The notes below the pieces were generated by a model. The model was not told the origin of the DNA. It saw nothing but the letters and a program-made list of their open reading frames with translations, and made no database searches. This document shows positions 15,642 to 24,260 of a DNA stretch of 64,000 bases, piece by piece; position 1 is the first letter of the stretch, and each line of letters begins with the position of its first letter. The stretch is from Bog-159 sp963709155. GTDB lineage: Bacteria > Acidobacteriota > Terriglobia > Bryobacterales > Bryobacteraceae. A program made the translations under genes and the position numbers. The DNA is taken from NCBI GenBank assembly GCA_963709155.1, contig CAVPVD010000006.1, forward strand, positions 323,149-387,148, written 5' to 3'.

Positions 15642-18287
15642 CTACTCGTAGCGCAGTGCGGCCACAGGGGAAATCCGGGTTGCCCGAAGCGCCGGTACGA
15701 GTGTGGCCAGAGTAACTACCAGCGTCATTCCCAATGCCGCACACGCAAACGTGAGCGCGTCGGTGACGCCTATACCGAACAGCATCGCCTTGAGCAATCG
15801 CGTGAGCGCCAGAGCTCCACTCAAGCCCAGTACGATTCCTATAGCGGCCAGTGACAAGCCTTGCCGGACGACCATCCGCATCACGTCCGCCCGCCCCGCG
15901 CCCAGCGCCATACGCACGCCAATTTCATGCGTCCGCTGCGCCACGGAGTAAGCGATTAGCCCGTAAATCCCCACCGTGGCCATCAGCAGCGCGATCCCGG
16001 CGAACAACGACAGCAGTTCGGTATCGAAACGCGGTTGCGAGACGGAGAGCGTCCGGGCCTGCTCCATTGTTCCGATTTGAGCCAGAGTTATACCTGGGTC
16101 GATGGCTTGGATTTTCCTGCGGAGTGGCGCCGCCAGCCGCGCGGCGTCCCCTGAAGCGCGCACTGCCAGGAACATCCGGGGACCGTACGCCTGGGCAAAT
16201 GGCAAGTAGTAAGCCGGGTCCGTGTCCACGGTTAACCCCAGGTATTTGACATTGCCAACTACACCCACGATTTCCATCCACTTGTTTCCTAGCTCCGGCC
16301 CGCTCTGCCTGATGTGCTTGCCGATGGCTTCCTGTTTAGGAAAGAAGCGGCGCGCGAAGCCCTCGCTGACAATTACCACTGGTGCCCCATCCATACTGTC
16401 GTGATCGGTGAAGTACCGGCCTTCGATCAGCGGGATGCCCAGCGCACGAAAGAAATCCGGACCCACTGTAGCGTCGGAAATGATCGGGTTCAGTTCACCG
16501 GGAGCCAGAACCTGCCCCTCAACTCCGAAGGTATCGGCATCACCCTGCTGGTCGGGCGGCAGCGAGTCGGTGACCGATACCGTTTCCACCCCGGGCACGT
16601 TGCGCGCCTGCCGAAGCACTTCATCGTAGAAGGCAAGGCCTCTGCGTGCGTCACTGTACTTCCGGTTGCCGGGCGAAATCAGCATCGTCAGGATCTGGCT
16701 CGGAGGCGTGGAAAAACCGCCGGTCACCCATTGCAGATTGGTGAAGCTGCGGAGGAGCAGTCCCGCTCCCACCAGGAGCATCAGCGAAACTGCGATTTCG
16801 GACACCACCAGGGCTGCCCGAGTGCGTCCGCGAGCCTGGCTGCCGGCGCCCGTGCGTCCTCCCTCTTTGAGGGTCGCGTTCAGGTCCGCGCGAGCGCTTT
16901 CGAGGGCCGGGGCCAGGCCGAATAGGATTCCGGTAAGCATCGCGACGGCTACGGTGAAGCCCAAAGCGCCTAAATCAAGATGGATCGAATCGGCAAGCGG
17001 GAGATTGCCCGGATTCCAGGTGCGGACCATGTAGACGGCGCCCCAGGCGAGCACGAGGCCGCAGGCGCCTCCCAGCGCGGCCAGGAGCACGCTCTCGGTA
17101 AGCAACTGTCGAATCAGGCGGCCGCGGCCCGCGCCGAGACTCAACCGCAGCGCCATTTCACGTTCGCGGACTGTGGCCCGAGCTAGCATCAGGTTAGCCA
17201 CGTTGACCACGGCGATCAGTAGCACGAGACCGACCGCGCCGGCCAACAATAGGATCGCGGACTTCAAAGTGACTCCCAGTAGCACGTCGCGCAAGCTCAC
17301 AACCGGCAGGGTCAGGCGTTTATAAAAAGAGTTCTGCTGCATCATGCGCAACCCGATGTGGTCGAGTTCCGATTGCGCCTGTGCGAAAGAAATACCTGGC
17401 TTCAGCCGGGCGACGCCACGATAGAACCACGGACCGTACCGCGTCGGCGGCTTCAGCAGCAGGTTGGTCCAAATGTCGGGCTTCCAGGGAAACTGGAATA
17501 CTCCGGGCATCACGCCAATCACCGTTGCGGGGACGCCATTCACGAGAATCGTCTGGCCCAGCACGGCGGAACTTGCCGCGAAACGCCTCCGCCAGATCGA
17601 TTCACTGAGCACCGCCAGCGCCGCGGCCGTAGGCTTATCCTCCCCAAATGAGAAGGTCCGGCCAAGCAGTGGACTCACGCCGAGTGTGGCGAAGAATCCG
17701 GCGGTAACGGACGCTCCCTGCACCTGTTCCGGGACGGCTGGCCCCCCGGCAACATCCATGTTCAGGCTGGTGAACAGCGAGGGATCTTCAAACGCGCGAT
17801 TGTTCTCCTTCCACGTCAAGTAGTCGCGCATGCATAGGGTGCCGAACGCAAAGTCCCGCGGAAAATAGCGCATGCATACCACCGCCACCCTGTCCGCATC
17901 GGCGTAGGGAAGCGGCCGAAACAGGACGCCATAGGCCACGCTAAACATAGCCGTATTCGCGCCGATACCCAGCGCCAGCGCCAGCAGGGCGACTCCTGTA
18001 AACGCGGGGTTCTTGCGCAACATCCGCATTCCGCAGCGAAGATCTTGTAGAAGCTCTTCGACAATGTGACCGCTCCTCACTTGTCTGACTTCTTCTTTCA
18101 CTTGTTCCACGCCGCCAAACTCGATGCGCGCGGCCCGCCGCGCTTCCGGCACTTCCAGGCCGCCCGCGCGCTTCTCATCGGTCAATTGGTCCAGGTACGC
18201 GCGCAGTTCGTCGTCCAGATCGCGCTCGACACGTTTTCGACCAAGGAGATTTCGACGGAGACTGGCGAGGCGGCTCATCCATGGCAT
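15642..18287 (-). CDS. ADOP-family MacB-like permease (cassette 2)
   Basis: An 881-residue permease. I chose ATG 18287, preceded by AGGGGGGC, over the longer open frame. The cytoplasmic prefix (VERDLDDELRAYLDQLTDEK), family helix segment LALGIGANTAMFSVAYGVLF, mid-protein REMALRLSLGAGRGRLIRQL, and second-half EIGVRMALGAGRADVMRMVV with C-terminus ISPVAALRYE give the standard two-half ADOP plan. It starts 11 bp after the PadR stop and belongs to the same transcript. No ATPase is nearby. Confidence 0.9.
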   Translation of the reverse strand: MPWMSRLASLRRNLLGRKRVERDLDDELRAYLDQLTDEKRAGGLEVPEARRAARIEFGGVEQVKEEVRQVRSGHIVEELLQDLRCGMRMLRKNPAFTGVALLALALGIGANTAMFSVAYGVLFRPLPYADADRVAVVCMRYFPRDFAFGTLCMRDYLTWKENNRAFEDPSLFTSLNMDVAGGPAVPEQVQGASVTAGFFATLGVSPLLGRTFSFGEDKPTAAALAVLSESIWRRRFAASSAVLGQTILVNGVPATVIGVMPGVFQFPWKPDIWTNLLLKPPTRYGPWFYRGVARLKPGISFAQAQSELDHIGLRMMQQNSFYKRLTLPVVSLRDVLLGVTLKSAILLLAGAVGLVLLIAVVNVANLMLARATVREREMALRLSLGAGRGRLIRQLLTESVLLAALGGACGLVLAWGAVYMVRTWNPGNLPLADSIHLDLGALGFTVAVAMLTGILFGLAPALESARADLNATLKEGGRTGAGSQARGRTRAALVVSEIAVSLMLLVGAGLLLRSFTNLQWVTGGFSTPPSQILTMLISPGNRKYSDARRGLAFYDEVLRQARNVPGVETVSVTDSLPPDQQGDADTFGVEGQVLAPGELNPIISDATVGPDFFRALGIPLIEGRYFTDHDSMDGAPVVIVSEGFARRFFPKQEAIGKHIRQSGPELGNKWMEIVGVVGNVKYLGLTVDTDPAYYLPFAQAYGPRMFLAVRASGDAARLAAPLRRKIQAIDPGITLAQIGTMEQARTLSVSQPRFDTELLSLFAGIALLMATVGIYGLIAYSVAQRTHEIGVRMALGAGRADVMRMVVRQGLSLAAIGIVLGLSGALALTRLLKAMLFGIGVTDALTFACAALGMTLVVTLATLVPALRATRISPVAALRYE

Positions 18288-18298
18288 GTCCAGCCCCC

Positions 18299-18625
18299 CT
18301 AGTTGGCCTGTAGTGCGCTCGCCATGGCCAGCGCAATGGTTTCCCATTGCTGCGTTTCGGACTTCAACTGGCGCCGGCCCGCCGCCGTCAGCCGGTAGAA
18401 CTTGGCGCGCCGGTTGTTTTCGGATTCACCCCAAGCCGAAGCGAGCCAGCCGGCCTCCTCCATGCGGTGCAGCGCGGGGAAGAGCGAGCCGGGCTTCACG
18501 CGGAATGTGTCATGGGTCATCTGCGCGATGCGATTGGAGATGCCGAGTCCGTGCATGGCGGTGAGCGACAGCGCGTTCAGGATCAAAAGGTCCAGGGTCC
18601 CTTGCAGCAGATTCATGATTGGCAT
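18299..18625 (-). CDS. PadR-family transcriptional regulator (cassette 2)
   Basis: A 108-residue winged-helix regulator: LLQGTLDLLILNALSLTAMH at the N-terminus, FRVKPGSLFPALHRMEEAGW as recognition helix, and RRAKFYRLTAAGRRQLKSET as wing and linker, all typical of the acidobacterial PadR group. A second in-frame ATG at 18616 (MNLLQG) is an alternative start. It precedes the ADOP gene by 11 bp and sits behind a strong promoter overlapped by symmetric repeats (18627-18667), consistent with autorepression. Confidence 0.92.
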   Translation of the reverse strand: MPIMNLLQGTLDLLILNALSLTAMHGLGISNRIAQMTHDTFRVKPGSLFPALHRMEEAGWLASAWGESENNRRAKFYRLTAAGRRQLKSETQQWETIALAMASALQAN

Positions 18626-18626
18626 G

Positions 18627-18667
18627 CTCGTATAGATATTCTATATTAGTCTCGTATAGACTGTCAA
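18627..18667 (-). promoter_or_regulatory. PadR-ADOP cassette 2 promoter with embedded operator
   Basis: On the minus strand a perfect -35 TTGACA (18662-18667) lies 16 bp from a -10 TATAGA (18640-18645). The decamer TCTATACGAG occurs twice (18651-18660 and 18627-18636), and TATAGA-TAT-TCTATA (18631-18645) is an inverted repeat covering the -10 box. A repressor bound here would block polymerase. Sequence elements are seen; repression by the adjacent PadR is inferred. Confidence 0.6.
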
Positions 18668-18982
18668 TATGGCAGCGGACAAGGGGTGCGCGACATAATC
18701 GGAGACGAGCTGGGACGCTCCCTAACGGTCGCGGCTCGGCCGGTCGCGGCTCAGCCGATTGGGATCAACTTCTCCACCTTCATGTCACGCACCGCGGGAA
18801 AGCGCACGCGATGTCAACGGCTTTGCAGCCGCGAATCGCCTTTGCTAAACTCAACCGTAGACGCGTGCAGGGCGCGTCCCGTCCGCGGAAAGGGCCGCGC
18901 CCACCTGAATGGGTTTGGAACTCGACGTTTCGTTGACCCTCTTTCGCCTGTCATGCGGACCAGGCACACGAAGGAGGCTGTC

Positions 18983-20458
18983 TTGAATCTGGAACAACAA
19001 AAGAAACAGGCCCGCGAACTGTTGCGGGGATTGCGGGCAGGCGATGCCGCGGCGCTCTTGCGCCTGCATCGCCATCACCTCCGCTGGTCCGGGGCGGATC
19101 AGGCGACCGTAGGCCGGGAAGTGGCCCTCCACGACGCGCAGTTCGTGTTGGCCCGGGAGCAGGGATTCGCTAGTTGGACGAAGCTGAAGGAGTACGCCGA
19201 GCCTTCGCGGCACGCGCGTCATGTCAGGCTCTTCGTCGCCGACGTCGCCTGGATCGCGGATCGGGTTCGCGGGCTGATCCGCACGCGCGCGTCCGCGGGG
19301 CCCGCCGCACTCGAACAGATTCGCGAATGGCACCCGGGCTTCGCGGATTCGACCGACCAACAAATCCTCGACGCTCCGTTCAGCGAAGAGGACGCGCGCT
19401 TAGTCTACGCCCGTGAGCATGGATTCGACACCTGGGCCGACCTGGTCCACCGCGTGGAGGTACTCGCCGGTAAAAAGGACGCCGCCCAGGAGCCTTTTCT
19501 GGCGGCGTTTGAGTCACTACAATCGGGCGATCTGGCCCGCCTCGAAGCCCTGCTGAAAGCATATCCGCGGATCGCGGCGGAGCGCGGGACCAACGGGAAC
19601 ACGCTGCTGAATCTTGCCGTGAATCTGGCCACCAGGGGACACCCGGATGCCTATCATCTGATCTCGGCATTGTTGCAGGCCGGCGCGGACGTAAGTGAAG
19701 CCAATGATCGCGGCTGGACGCCTTTGCACGCGGCGGCGTACTCGAACCAGGTGGAAGTTGCGGCGCTTTTGATTCGCCATGGCGCGGCGCTCGATGCCGA
19801 AGCGCACGGCGCGGGAGGTACGCCTCTAGTGGCTGCGCTGTTTTGGGGACATCGCGCGGTGGCGGACTTGATCGCGAGCCACGGGGTCAGCCCGAAAAAT
19901 CTTCGCGCGGCTGCCGGTCTCGGCAACGAAGAACTGGTCGAGGCTTGCTTTCGGGATGAGCGCACCTTGTTGCCCGAAGCAGGCGTGGCGCGCGGGTTCT
20001 ACCGTCCACATAGCGGCTTTCCCGATTGGAAACCCTCCACCGATCCCCAGGAAGTGCTCGACGAAGCCCTGGTGTGGGCGTGTAAGAGCAATCGGGTCGG
20101 CGTGCTGGATCGGTTACTCCGGGCTGGCGCCAGGGTCCATGCCGATCCCTATCGTGGCACTCCACTCATCTGGGCGGCGTCCTGCAATCGGATCGAGGCG
20201 GCGGAATGGCTGCTCGATCATGGCGCGGATGTCAATCAAAGGGCCACCTTCGGAGGTTTGACCCATGGCCAGGGGATCACCGCGCTTCATCTCGCGGCGC
20301 AGAGCGGACATCTACCTATGGTGAAGTTCCTGGTCCAACGGGGCGCCGGCTTGTCGGTGAAGGAAGACCTTTACGACTCAACGCCCGAAAGCGCCGCCGC
20401 ATTTTTCGGGCAGACCGCGGTGTGGGACTACCTGCGGTCGCAGGTCCGAATCGAATAG
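18983..20458 (+). CDS. Ankyrin-repeat protein
   Basis: A 491-residue protein. I chose TTG 18983 because AAGGAGG lies five bases upstream; the longer open frame from 18686 lacks this support. The N-terminal 180 residues hold two related degenerate units (VALHDAQFVLAREQGFASWT and EDARLVYAREHGFDTWADLV). Ankyrin repeats follow from about residue 190: GWTPLHAAAYSNQVEVAALL, TPLVAALFWGHRAVADLIAS, TPLIWAASCNRIEAAEWLLD and ITALHLAAQSGHLPMVKFLV. There is no signal peptide, so it is probably a cytosolic protein-binding scaffold. A VOC gene follows 30 bp later, probably in one operon. Confidence 0.85.
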   Translation: MNLEQQKKQARELLRGLRAGDAAALLRLHRHHLRWSGADQATVGREVALHDAQFVLAREQGFASWTKLKEYAEPSRHARHVRLFVADVAWIADRVRGLIRTRASAGPAALEQIREWHPGFADSTDQQILDAPFSEEDARLVYAREHGFDTWADLVHRVEVLAGKKDAAQEPFLAAFESLQSGDLARLEALLKAYPRIAAERGTNGNTLLNLAVNLATRGHPDAYHLISALLQAGADVSEANDRGWTPLHAAAYSNQVEVAALLIRHGAALDAEAHGAGGTPLVAALFWGHRAVADLIASHGVSPKNLRAAAGLGNEELVEACFRDERTLLPEAGVARGFYRPHSGFPDWKPSTDPQEVLDEALVWACKSNRVGVLDRLLRAGARVHADPYRGTPLIWAASCNRIEAAEWLLDHGADVNQRATFGGLTHGQGITALHLAAQSGHLPMVKFLVQRGAGLSVKEDLYDSTPESAAAFFGQTAVWDYLRSQVRIE

Positions 20459-20488
20459 GTGAACACTGATCTCAGGAGGATTCAAACT

Positions 20489-20884
20489 ATGTTAAACGGC
20501 ATCGCTCCTTTCTTCATCGTTGACGATCTGAATGATACCCTGCGGTTCTACGAGGCGAAACTGGGATTTCAGGTACTCCATAAGGGCGGCGGGGACGGGC
20601 AATCCAAGGACTTCTGGGCGATGGTCGGGCGGGACCATATCGCGCTTATGCTGAAGTGCATCGCTCCCGACATCCATCCGCAGCCGAATCCTTCGCGCCA
20701 TGCGTGGGCGGCTTGGGACGCTTACGTCTTCTCGAGCGATCCAGACGCCCTCTATGCGGAGTTTCTCGCCAGGGACGTTCCCATTCGCCGTCCGCTGGCT
20801 AACACGGGCGACGGGCTGCGGGCCTTCGAGATCGCGGACAACAACGGATACGTCTTGTGTTTCGGGCGTCCTGTCGAGACGTAG
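20489..20884 (+). CDS. VOC (glyoxalase/bleomycin-resistance fold) protein
   Basis: A 131-residue protein; ATG 20489 follows AGGAGG at about nine bases. PFFIVDDLNDTLRFYEAKLG is the characteristic opening beta-alpha motif of the vicinal oxygen chelate superfamily, and the second half ends FEIADNNGYVLCFGRP with the usual terminal Glu/Asp position. Metal ligands cannot be assigned with certainty and neither can the substrate. The context with an ankyrin gene gives no metabolic hint. Confidence 0.82.
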   Translation: MLNGIAPFFIVDDLNDTLRFYEAKLGFQVLHKGGGDGQSKDFWAMVGRDHIALMLKCIAPDIHPQPNPSRHAWAAWDAYVFSSDPDALYAEFLARDVPIRRPLANTGDGLRAFEIADNNGYVLCFGRPVET

Positions 20885-21132
20885 AACCGTTTCCCACCGG
20901 ATAGGCGAGAAGCCAAGACAAAAATTGGCGTCGTGAAAAAATCGCCGCTACTTTTGCGCATGTAGAGATGTAGACGGTTCAGTCGCGCTGGCGCTTGGGC
21001 GAAAACCAGCGTCAACGCCAGGAACAGGCTCAGAATTGCGACTCTCGCGATCGCATTACCAGTGCCCGCGCGTATCAGAGAATTCTCAGTTACCGTACGG
21101 GCACTCGTTTTCAGTTGGATGCGATGCAGCAT
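20885..21132 (-). pseudogene. 5' remnant of an exported-protein gene
   Basis: The ATG at 21132 is preceded by AAGGAGGGC, one of the best ribosome sites in the window, and encodes a basic N-terminus followed by a hydrophobic segment NAIARVAILSLFLALTLVFA with a QAPA cleavage-like site. After about residue 62 the frame continues without similarity to anything and runs antisense into the VOC gene (to 20752). The likely explanation is a gene truncated after its signal peptide. A genuine short secreted peptide is the alternative. Confidence 0.4.
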
Positions 21133-21203
21133 TTGAACAGCCCTCCTTCGGCTTTCTTCAGTCGTTGGATTCGGCGATTTCCACCGTTACGCCTGCGCTC
21201 AAG

Positions 21204-21232
21204 TATAATTGAAAGCGAAGAATGGAGCCTAA
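21204..21232 (+). promoter_or_regulatory. LemA promoter -10 box and ribosome site
   Basis: A perfect TATAAT (21204-21209) is followed by GGAG at about 21224 and the LemA ATG at 21233. No good -35 hexamer is visible at 16-18 bp. The short spacing implies a 5' leader under 20 bases. Confidence 0.45.
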
Positions 21233-21844
21233 ATGGGTAAGAAGATAGCCATTGGTTGTGTTGGCGTGGGACTCGTTTTCGTGCTGATCGCGGTAGCTTC
21301 CATCAGCGGTGTTTACAACTCGCTGGTGCAACTCGATCAGGCCACCGAAGCGCAGTGGGCCCAGGTCCAAAATGCATACCAACGGCGCGCCGATCTGGTG
21401 CCCAACCTGGTGGCGACCGTCAAAGGCGCTGCCAACTTTGAACAGAGCACCATGACCGCGGTTACCGAGGCTCGTGCCAAGGTTGGCCAGGTCACGCCCG
21501 CCGCCATGGCGGACATTACCAAAGATCCCGCGGCTTTCCAGCGCTATCAGGCTGCGCAGCAAGGGCTGTCTTCGGCGCTGTCTCACTTGCTGGTCGTTAC
21601 CGAAAACTACCCGCAGCTCAAAGCCACCGCCAACTTCCGCGATCTGCAAGCCCAGCTCGAGGGCACCGAGAATCGCATTACCGTCGAGCGGCAGAGATTC
21701 AACGAGGCGGCGCAAGCCTTCAATACCCGCCGCAACAGTTTTCCAGCCGTGCTGGTCGCCGGCTTCTTCGGCGATAAATTCGCGACCAAGCCGTACTTCC
21801 AGGCGCAGTCCGGAAGCGAAAAAGCGCCCGAGGTAAAGTTCTAG
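21233..21844 (+). CDS. lemA: LemA family protein
   Basis: A 203-residue protein with one N-terminal membrane helix (IAIGCVGVGLVFVLIAVASI) and a long helical domain. YNSLVQLDQATEAQWAQVQN, YQRRADLVPNLVATVKG and EGTENRITVERQRFNEAAQA are the LemA family signatures. The family is membrane-anchored with the helical bundle exposed; its biochemical role is not established. Two TPM-domain genes follow within 8 bp, the arrangement commonly seen for LemA, so the three products probably act together at the membrane. Confidence 0.92.
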   Translation: MGKKIAIGCVGVGLVFVLIAVASISGVYNSLVQLDQATEAQWAQVQNAYQRRADLVPNLVATVKGAANFEQSTMTAVTEARAKVGQVTPAAMADITKDPAAFQRYQAAQQGLSSALSHLLVVTENYPQLKATANFRDLQAQLEGTENRITVERQRFNEAAQAFNTRRNSFPAVLVAGFFGDKFATKPYFQAQSGSEKAPEVKF

Positions 21845-21851
21845 GTGGCTT

Positions 21852-22595
21852 GTGCGCCGTAGCCTGTCCGGCTTTGTCGTCCTTGTTTCGAGCGTGGCTT
21901 CGAGCGCGCTTCTCTACGCGGCCGAAACACCCATCCCTCCGTCGCCCACCCAATGGGTCACGGACACCGCCCACTTCCTGTCGCCGGAGACGGTGAGTTC
22001 GCTGAACGCACGCCTTTCCGCCTACGAGCAGTCGACAGGCCATCAATTGATCGTGTACATCGCCCCCACCACGGGCGACGACCCGATCGAGGACTGGTCC
22101 GTCCGGGCCTTCGCAAAATGGAAGGTGGGCCGCAAGGGGCTCGATGACGGGCTGGCTCTTTTCATCATGTCCCAGGATCACAAGATGAGAATCGAGGTCG
22201 GTTACGGACTGGAGGCGGTGGTGCCCGACGCGATCGCCTCGCGTATCATTAACGAGGTGATGCAGCCTCGGATTCAGGCCGGCCATCCTGACGAGGCGGT
22301 AACCGCAGCCATCGATTCGCTGACTGGAGTCATCGGCGGGCAGGCCAATGCGCCCGCGACTGCGCCCGCCCCGGCGCCGGAGAAGCCCCAGCCCATCAGC
22401 CTGTTTCAATGGATTTTTTATGGCATCGCCGGAATACTGATCCTGGCCCTGCTAATCACCCACCCGGCACTCGCTTTCTACTTGCTGGCCAGCATCATGT
22501 CGGGCGGCGGCGGGGGTGGTGGCGGAGGAGGCGGGGGCGGATTTGGCGGGGGCGGCGGACGGTCCGGCGGCGGAGGAGCGAGCGGATCATGGTAA
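21852..22595 (+). CDS. TPM-domain (YgcG-type) membrane protein with Gly-rich tail
   Basis: A 247-residue protein with a GTG start, 7 bp after lemA. A signal peptide (residues 1-23) precedes a TPM domain (about 33-165) with QWVTDTAHFLSPETVSSLNA, STGHQLIVYIAP, GLDDGLALFIMSQDHKMRIE and VGYGLEAVVPD. A membrane helix follows at about 188-205, then a tail of glycine runs ending GGRSGGGGASGSW. This layout is that of YgcG-like proteins, topologically a periplasmic TPM domain anchored at its C-terminus. The TPM fold was proposed to act in photosystem assembly or phosphatase activity in other organisms; its role here is unknown. Confidence 0.88.
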   Translation: MRRSLSGFVVLVSSVASSALLYAAETPIPPSPTQWVTDTAHFLSPETVSSLNARLSAYEQSTGHQLIVYIAPTTGDDPIEDWSVRAFAKWKVGRKGLDDGLALFIMSQDHKMRIEVGYGLEAVVPDAIASRIINEVMQPRIQAGHPDEAVTAAIDSLTGVIGGQANAPATAPAPAPEKPQPISLFQWIFYGIAGILILALLITHPALAFYLLASIMSGGGGGGGGGGGGGFGGGGGRSGGGGASGSW

Positions 22596-23026
22596 CCATC
22601 GACAAGGAACGGATCAAGCAGGCCATTCAGAAAGCCGAGCGGCGGACTTCCGGCGAAATCCGCGTTTCTTTGTCACCGCTGTTCTGGGGAGATGTCCGGA
22701 AAGCCGCCGAGAAGGCGTTCGATCGGCTGGGTATGACGGCGACGAAGGAACGCAACGCCGTTTTGTTTTTCGTGGTACCCGCGCGCCGCAAATTCGTCGT
22801 GCTGGGCGACAGCGGTATCCACGAAAAAGTCGGTCAGGCATTTTGGCATCACATCGTTCGCACCGTGTCCGAAAGATTCGCGCAAGGTGACTTTACCGGA
22901 GGCCTTGTGGCCGGCATCGAAGCAGTCGGCGAAGACCTGGCCAGGCATTTCCCCTTCGACGCCGCCACCGACCAGAACGAACTGCCGGACGACGTCAACT
23001 ACGGGCCCGAAAAGCCGGGCCGGTGA
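22589..23026 (+). CDS. Second TPM-domain protein, no signal peptide
   Basis: A 145-residue protein whose ATG overlaps the end of the preceding gene by 7 bp and has GGAGGAG upstream. ERIKQAIQKAERRTSGEIRV and RNAVLFFVVPARRKFVVLGD, then ASGIHEKV-like DSGIHEKVGQAFWHHIV and GDFTGGLVAGIEAVGEDLAR, match the short TPM form that usually accompanies LemA. It lacks any export or membrane segment, so it is probably cytosolic or associated with partners encoded just upstream. Confidence 0.85.
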   Translation: MVTIDKERIKQAIQKAERRTSGEIRVSLSPLFWGDVRKAAEKAFDRLGMTATKERNAVLFFVVPARRKFVVLGDSGIHEKVGQAFWHHIVRTVSERFAQGDFTGGLVAGIEAVGEDLARHFPFDAATDQNELPDDVNYGPEKPGR

Positions 23027-23064
23027 GGGCGTCCGGCGGCCGGAGCCGGCACTGAGGCCGAACC

Positions 23065-23838
23065 GTGAAGATCGCGACCTTCAATATCAACAACATCAAC
23101 AAGCGTCTGGAGAATCTCCTGGCTTGGCTCGGCCAAGTTGCACCCGATGTCGTTTGCCTCCAGGAGCTAAAGGCGGCGCATGAGACATTTCCCGTGGATG
23201 CCCTTCGCGCTCTGGGCTACCAAGCTGTCTGGCAGGGCCAGCGTTCCTGGAATGGCGTAGCTATCCTGGCGCGAGATCATGCTCCGGTGCTGGTGCGCTC
23301 CAGCCTGCCCGGCAACCCCGAGGATTCGCAGGCGCGGTACATCGAGGCGGCCGTGAACGGAGTCTTGATCGCCTCCATCTACCTGCCGAATGGAAATCCT
23401 CAGCCTGGCCCCAAGTTCCAATATAAGCTGGCGTGGTTTGAACGCCTCATCGCCCACGCCGCCGGGCTCATTGCGGCTGGCGTGCCTGTCGTATTGGCGG
23501 GCGATTACAATGTCGTGCCGACACCCAATGACATCTATCCAACGCGATCCTTAGATGACAACGCGCTGATTCAGCCGGAGAGTCGCGCGGCCTTTGCCCG
23601 ATTGCTGGCTCAGGGCTGGACCGATGCTCTGCGGCGATTGTACCCGGATGGGCCGCTCTGGACATTCTGGGATTACAAACGCGAACGGTGGCCGGCCGGC
23701 AAGGGCATGCGGCTCGATCATTTCCTTCTCTCGCCGGTGGTGGCGGAGCGCCTCGTAGAAGGCGGTATCGACCGATGTGTGCGGGGGGAAGAAAACGCCA
23801 GTGACCATGCTCCCGCTTGGATCGTGCTGGATGTTTGA
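23065..23838 (+). CDS. xth: Exodeoxyribonuclease III (AP endonuclease)
   Basis: A 257-residue enzyme, GTG start. Motifs of the exonuclease III/APE1 fold are complete: KIATFNINNIN (N7-type Asn), CLQELKA with the metal Glu, the catalytic pair in AGDYNVVPTPNDIY, and the terminal LDHFLLS and ASDHAPAWIVLDV with the His-Asp. Length is normal. It nicks DNA at abasic sites and removes 3' blocking groups in base-excision repair. It follows the TPM genes by 38 bp, possibly by read-through. Together with endonuclease IV (51756-52628) the window carries both AP-endonuclease types. Confidence 0.93.
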   Translation: MKIATFNINNINKRLENLLAWLGQVAPDVVCLQELKAAHETFPVDALRALGYQAVWQGQRSWNGVAILARDHAPVLVRSSLPGNPEDSQARYIEAAVNGVLIASIYLPNGNPQPGPKFQYKLAWFERLIAHAAGLIAAGVPVVLAGDYNVVPTPNDIYPTRSLDDNALIQPESRAAFARLLAQGWTDALRRLYPDGPLWTFWDYKRERWPAGKGMRLDHFLLSPVVAERLVEGGIDRCVRGEENASDHAPAWIVLDV

Positions 23839-23843
23839 TCGGG

Positions 23844-24260
23844 TTATGCCACTTCGACCGCGGGATACGTCTCGATATATTCCTCGCCGTTGCAGCCGTA
23901 GTACGCCACCGTGCGCGCCGTGAAATCGACATCGTAACGGACCACTCCCGCGCGCCAGGATGCCGCCAGGAACTCTGGAAACGTGCTATTGCCGGACTGA
24001 TCCGTTCGCAGCGCGGTGATCAGCGCTTCCCGATCGAACCGCGGCACGTCCACCGGGCCGGACACCAGAGGCATCTGCTGGATCACGACCGGACCATCCT
24101 CTGTCAGAAAGAGGCTTTCGCAGGCGGGCAGAAACCAGAGATTACGCGTTACCCCGGCGCGCCGGAGAGTCTCGGCCAGATAGGGGAAGCCTCCCACTTT
24201 GGGCCTTCCAGCCGCGCCGCGCTGTAGGGCGGCGGTCAGGTTCTCAATGGCCTGGCTCAT
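23844..24260 (-). CDS. DUF1398 family protein
   Basis: A 138-residue cytosolic protein from ATG 24260 (MSQAIENLTAALQR). Its second half, STFPEFLAASWRAGVVRYDV followed by DFTARTVAYYGCNGEEYIET, is the DUF1398 pattern (Val-x-Tyr-x-Val-Asp, then Tyr-Tyr-x-x-Asp/Asn-Gly-Glu), as in E. coli YbcV. The function is unknown. Its start overlaps the end of the DUF4185-like gene by 17 bp, so translation is probably coupled. It converges on xth five bases away. Confidence 0.78.
   Translation of the reverse strand: MSQAIENLTAALQRGAAGRPKVGGFPYLAETLRRAGVTRNLWFLPACESLFLTEDGPVVIQQMPLVSGPVDVPRFDREALITALRTDQSGNSTFPEFLAASWRAGVVRYDVDFTARTVAYYGCNGEEYIETYPAVEVA

Noticed and set aside
22501..22585. Glycine-codon run considered as a possible frameshift or repeat artefact
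   Set aside because: The frame stays open, and Gly-rich tails are normal in YgcG-type TPM proteins.
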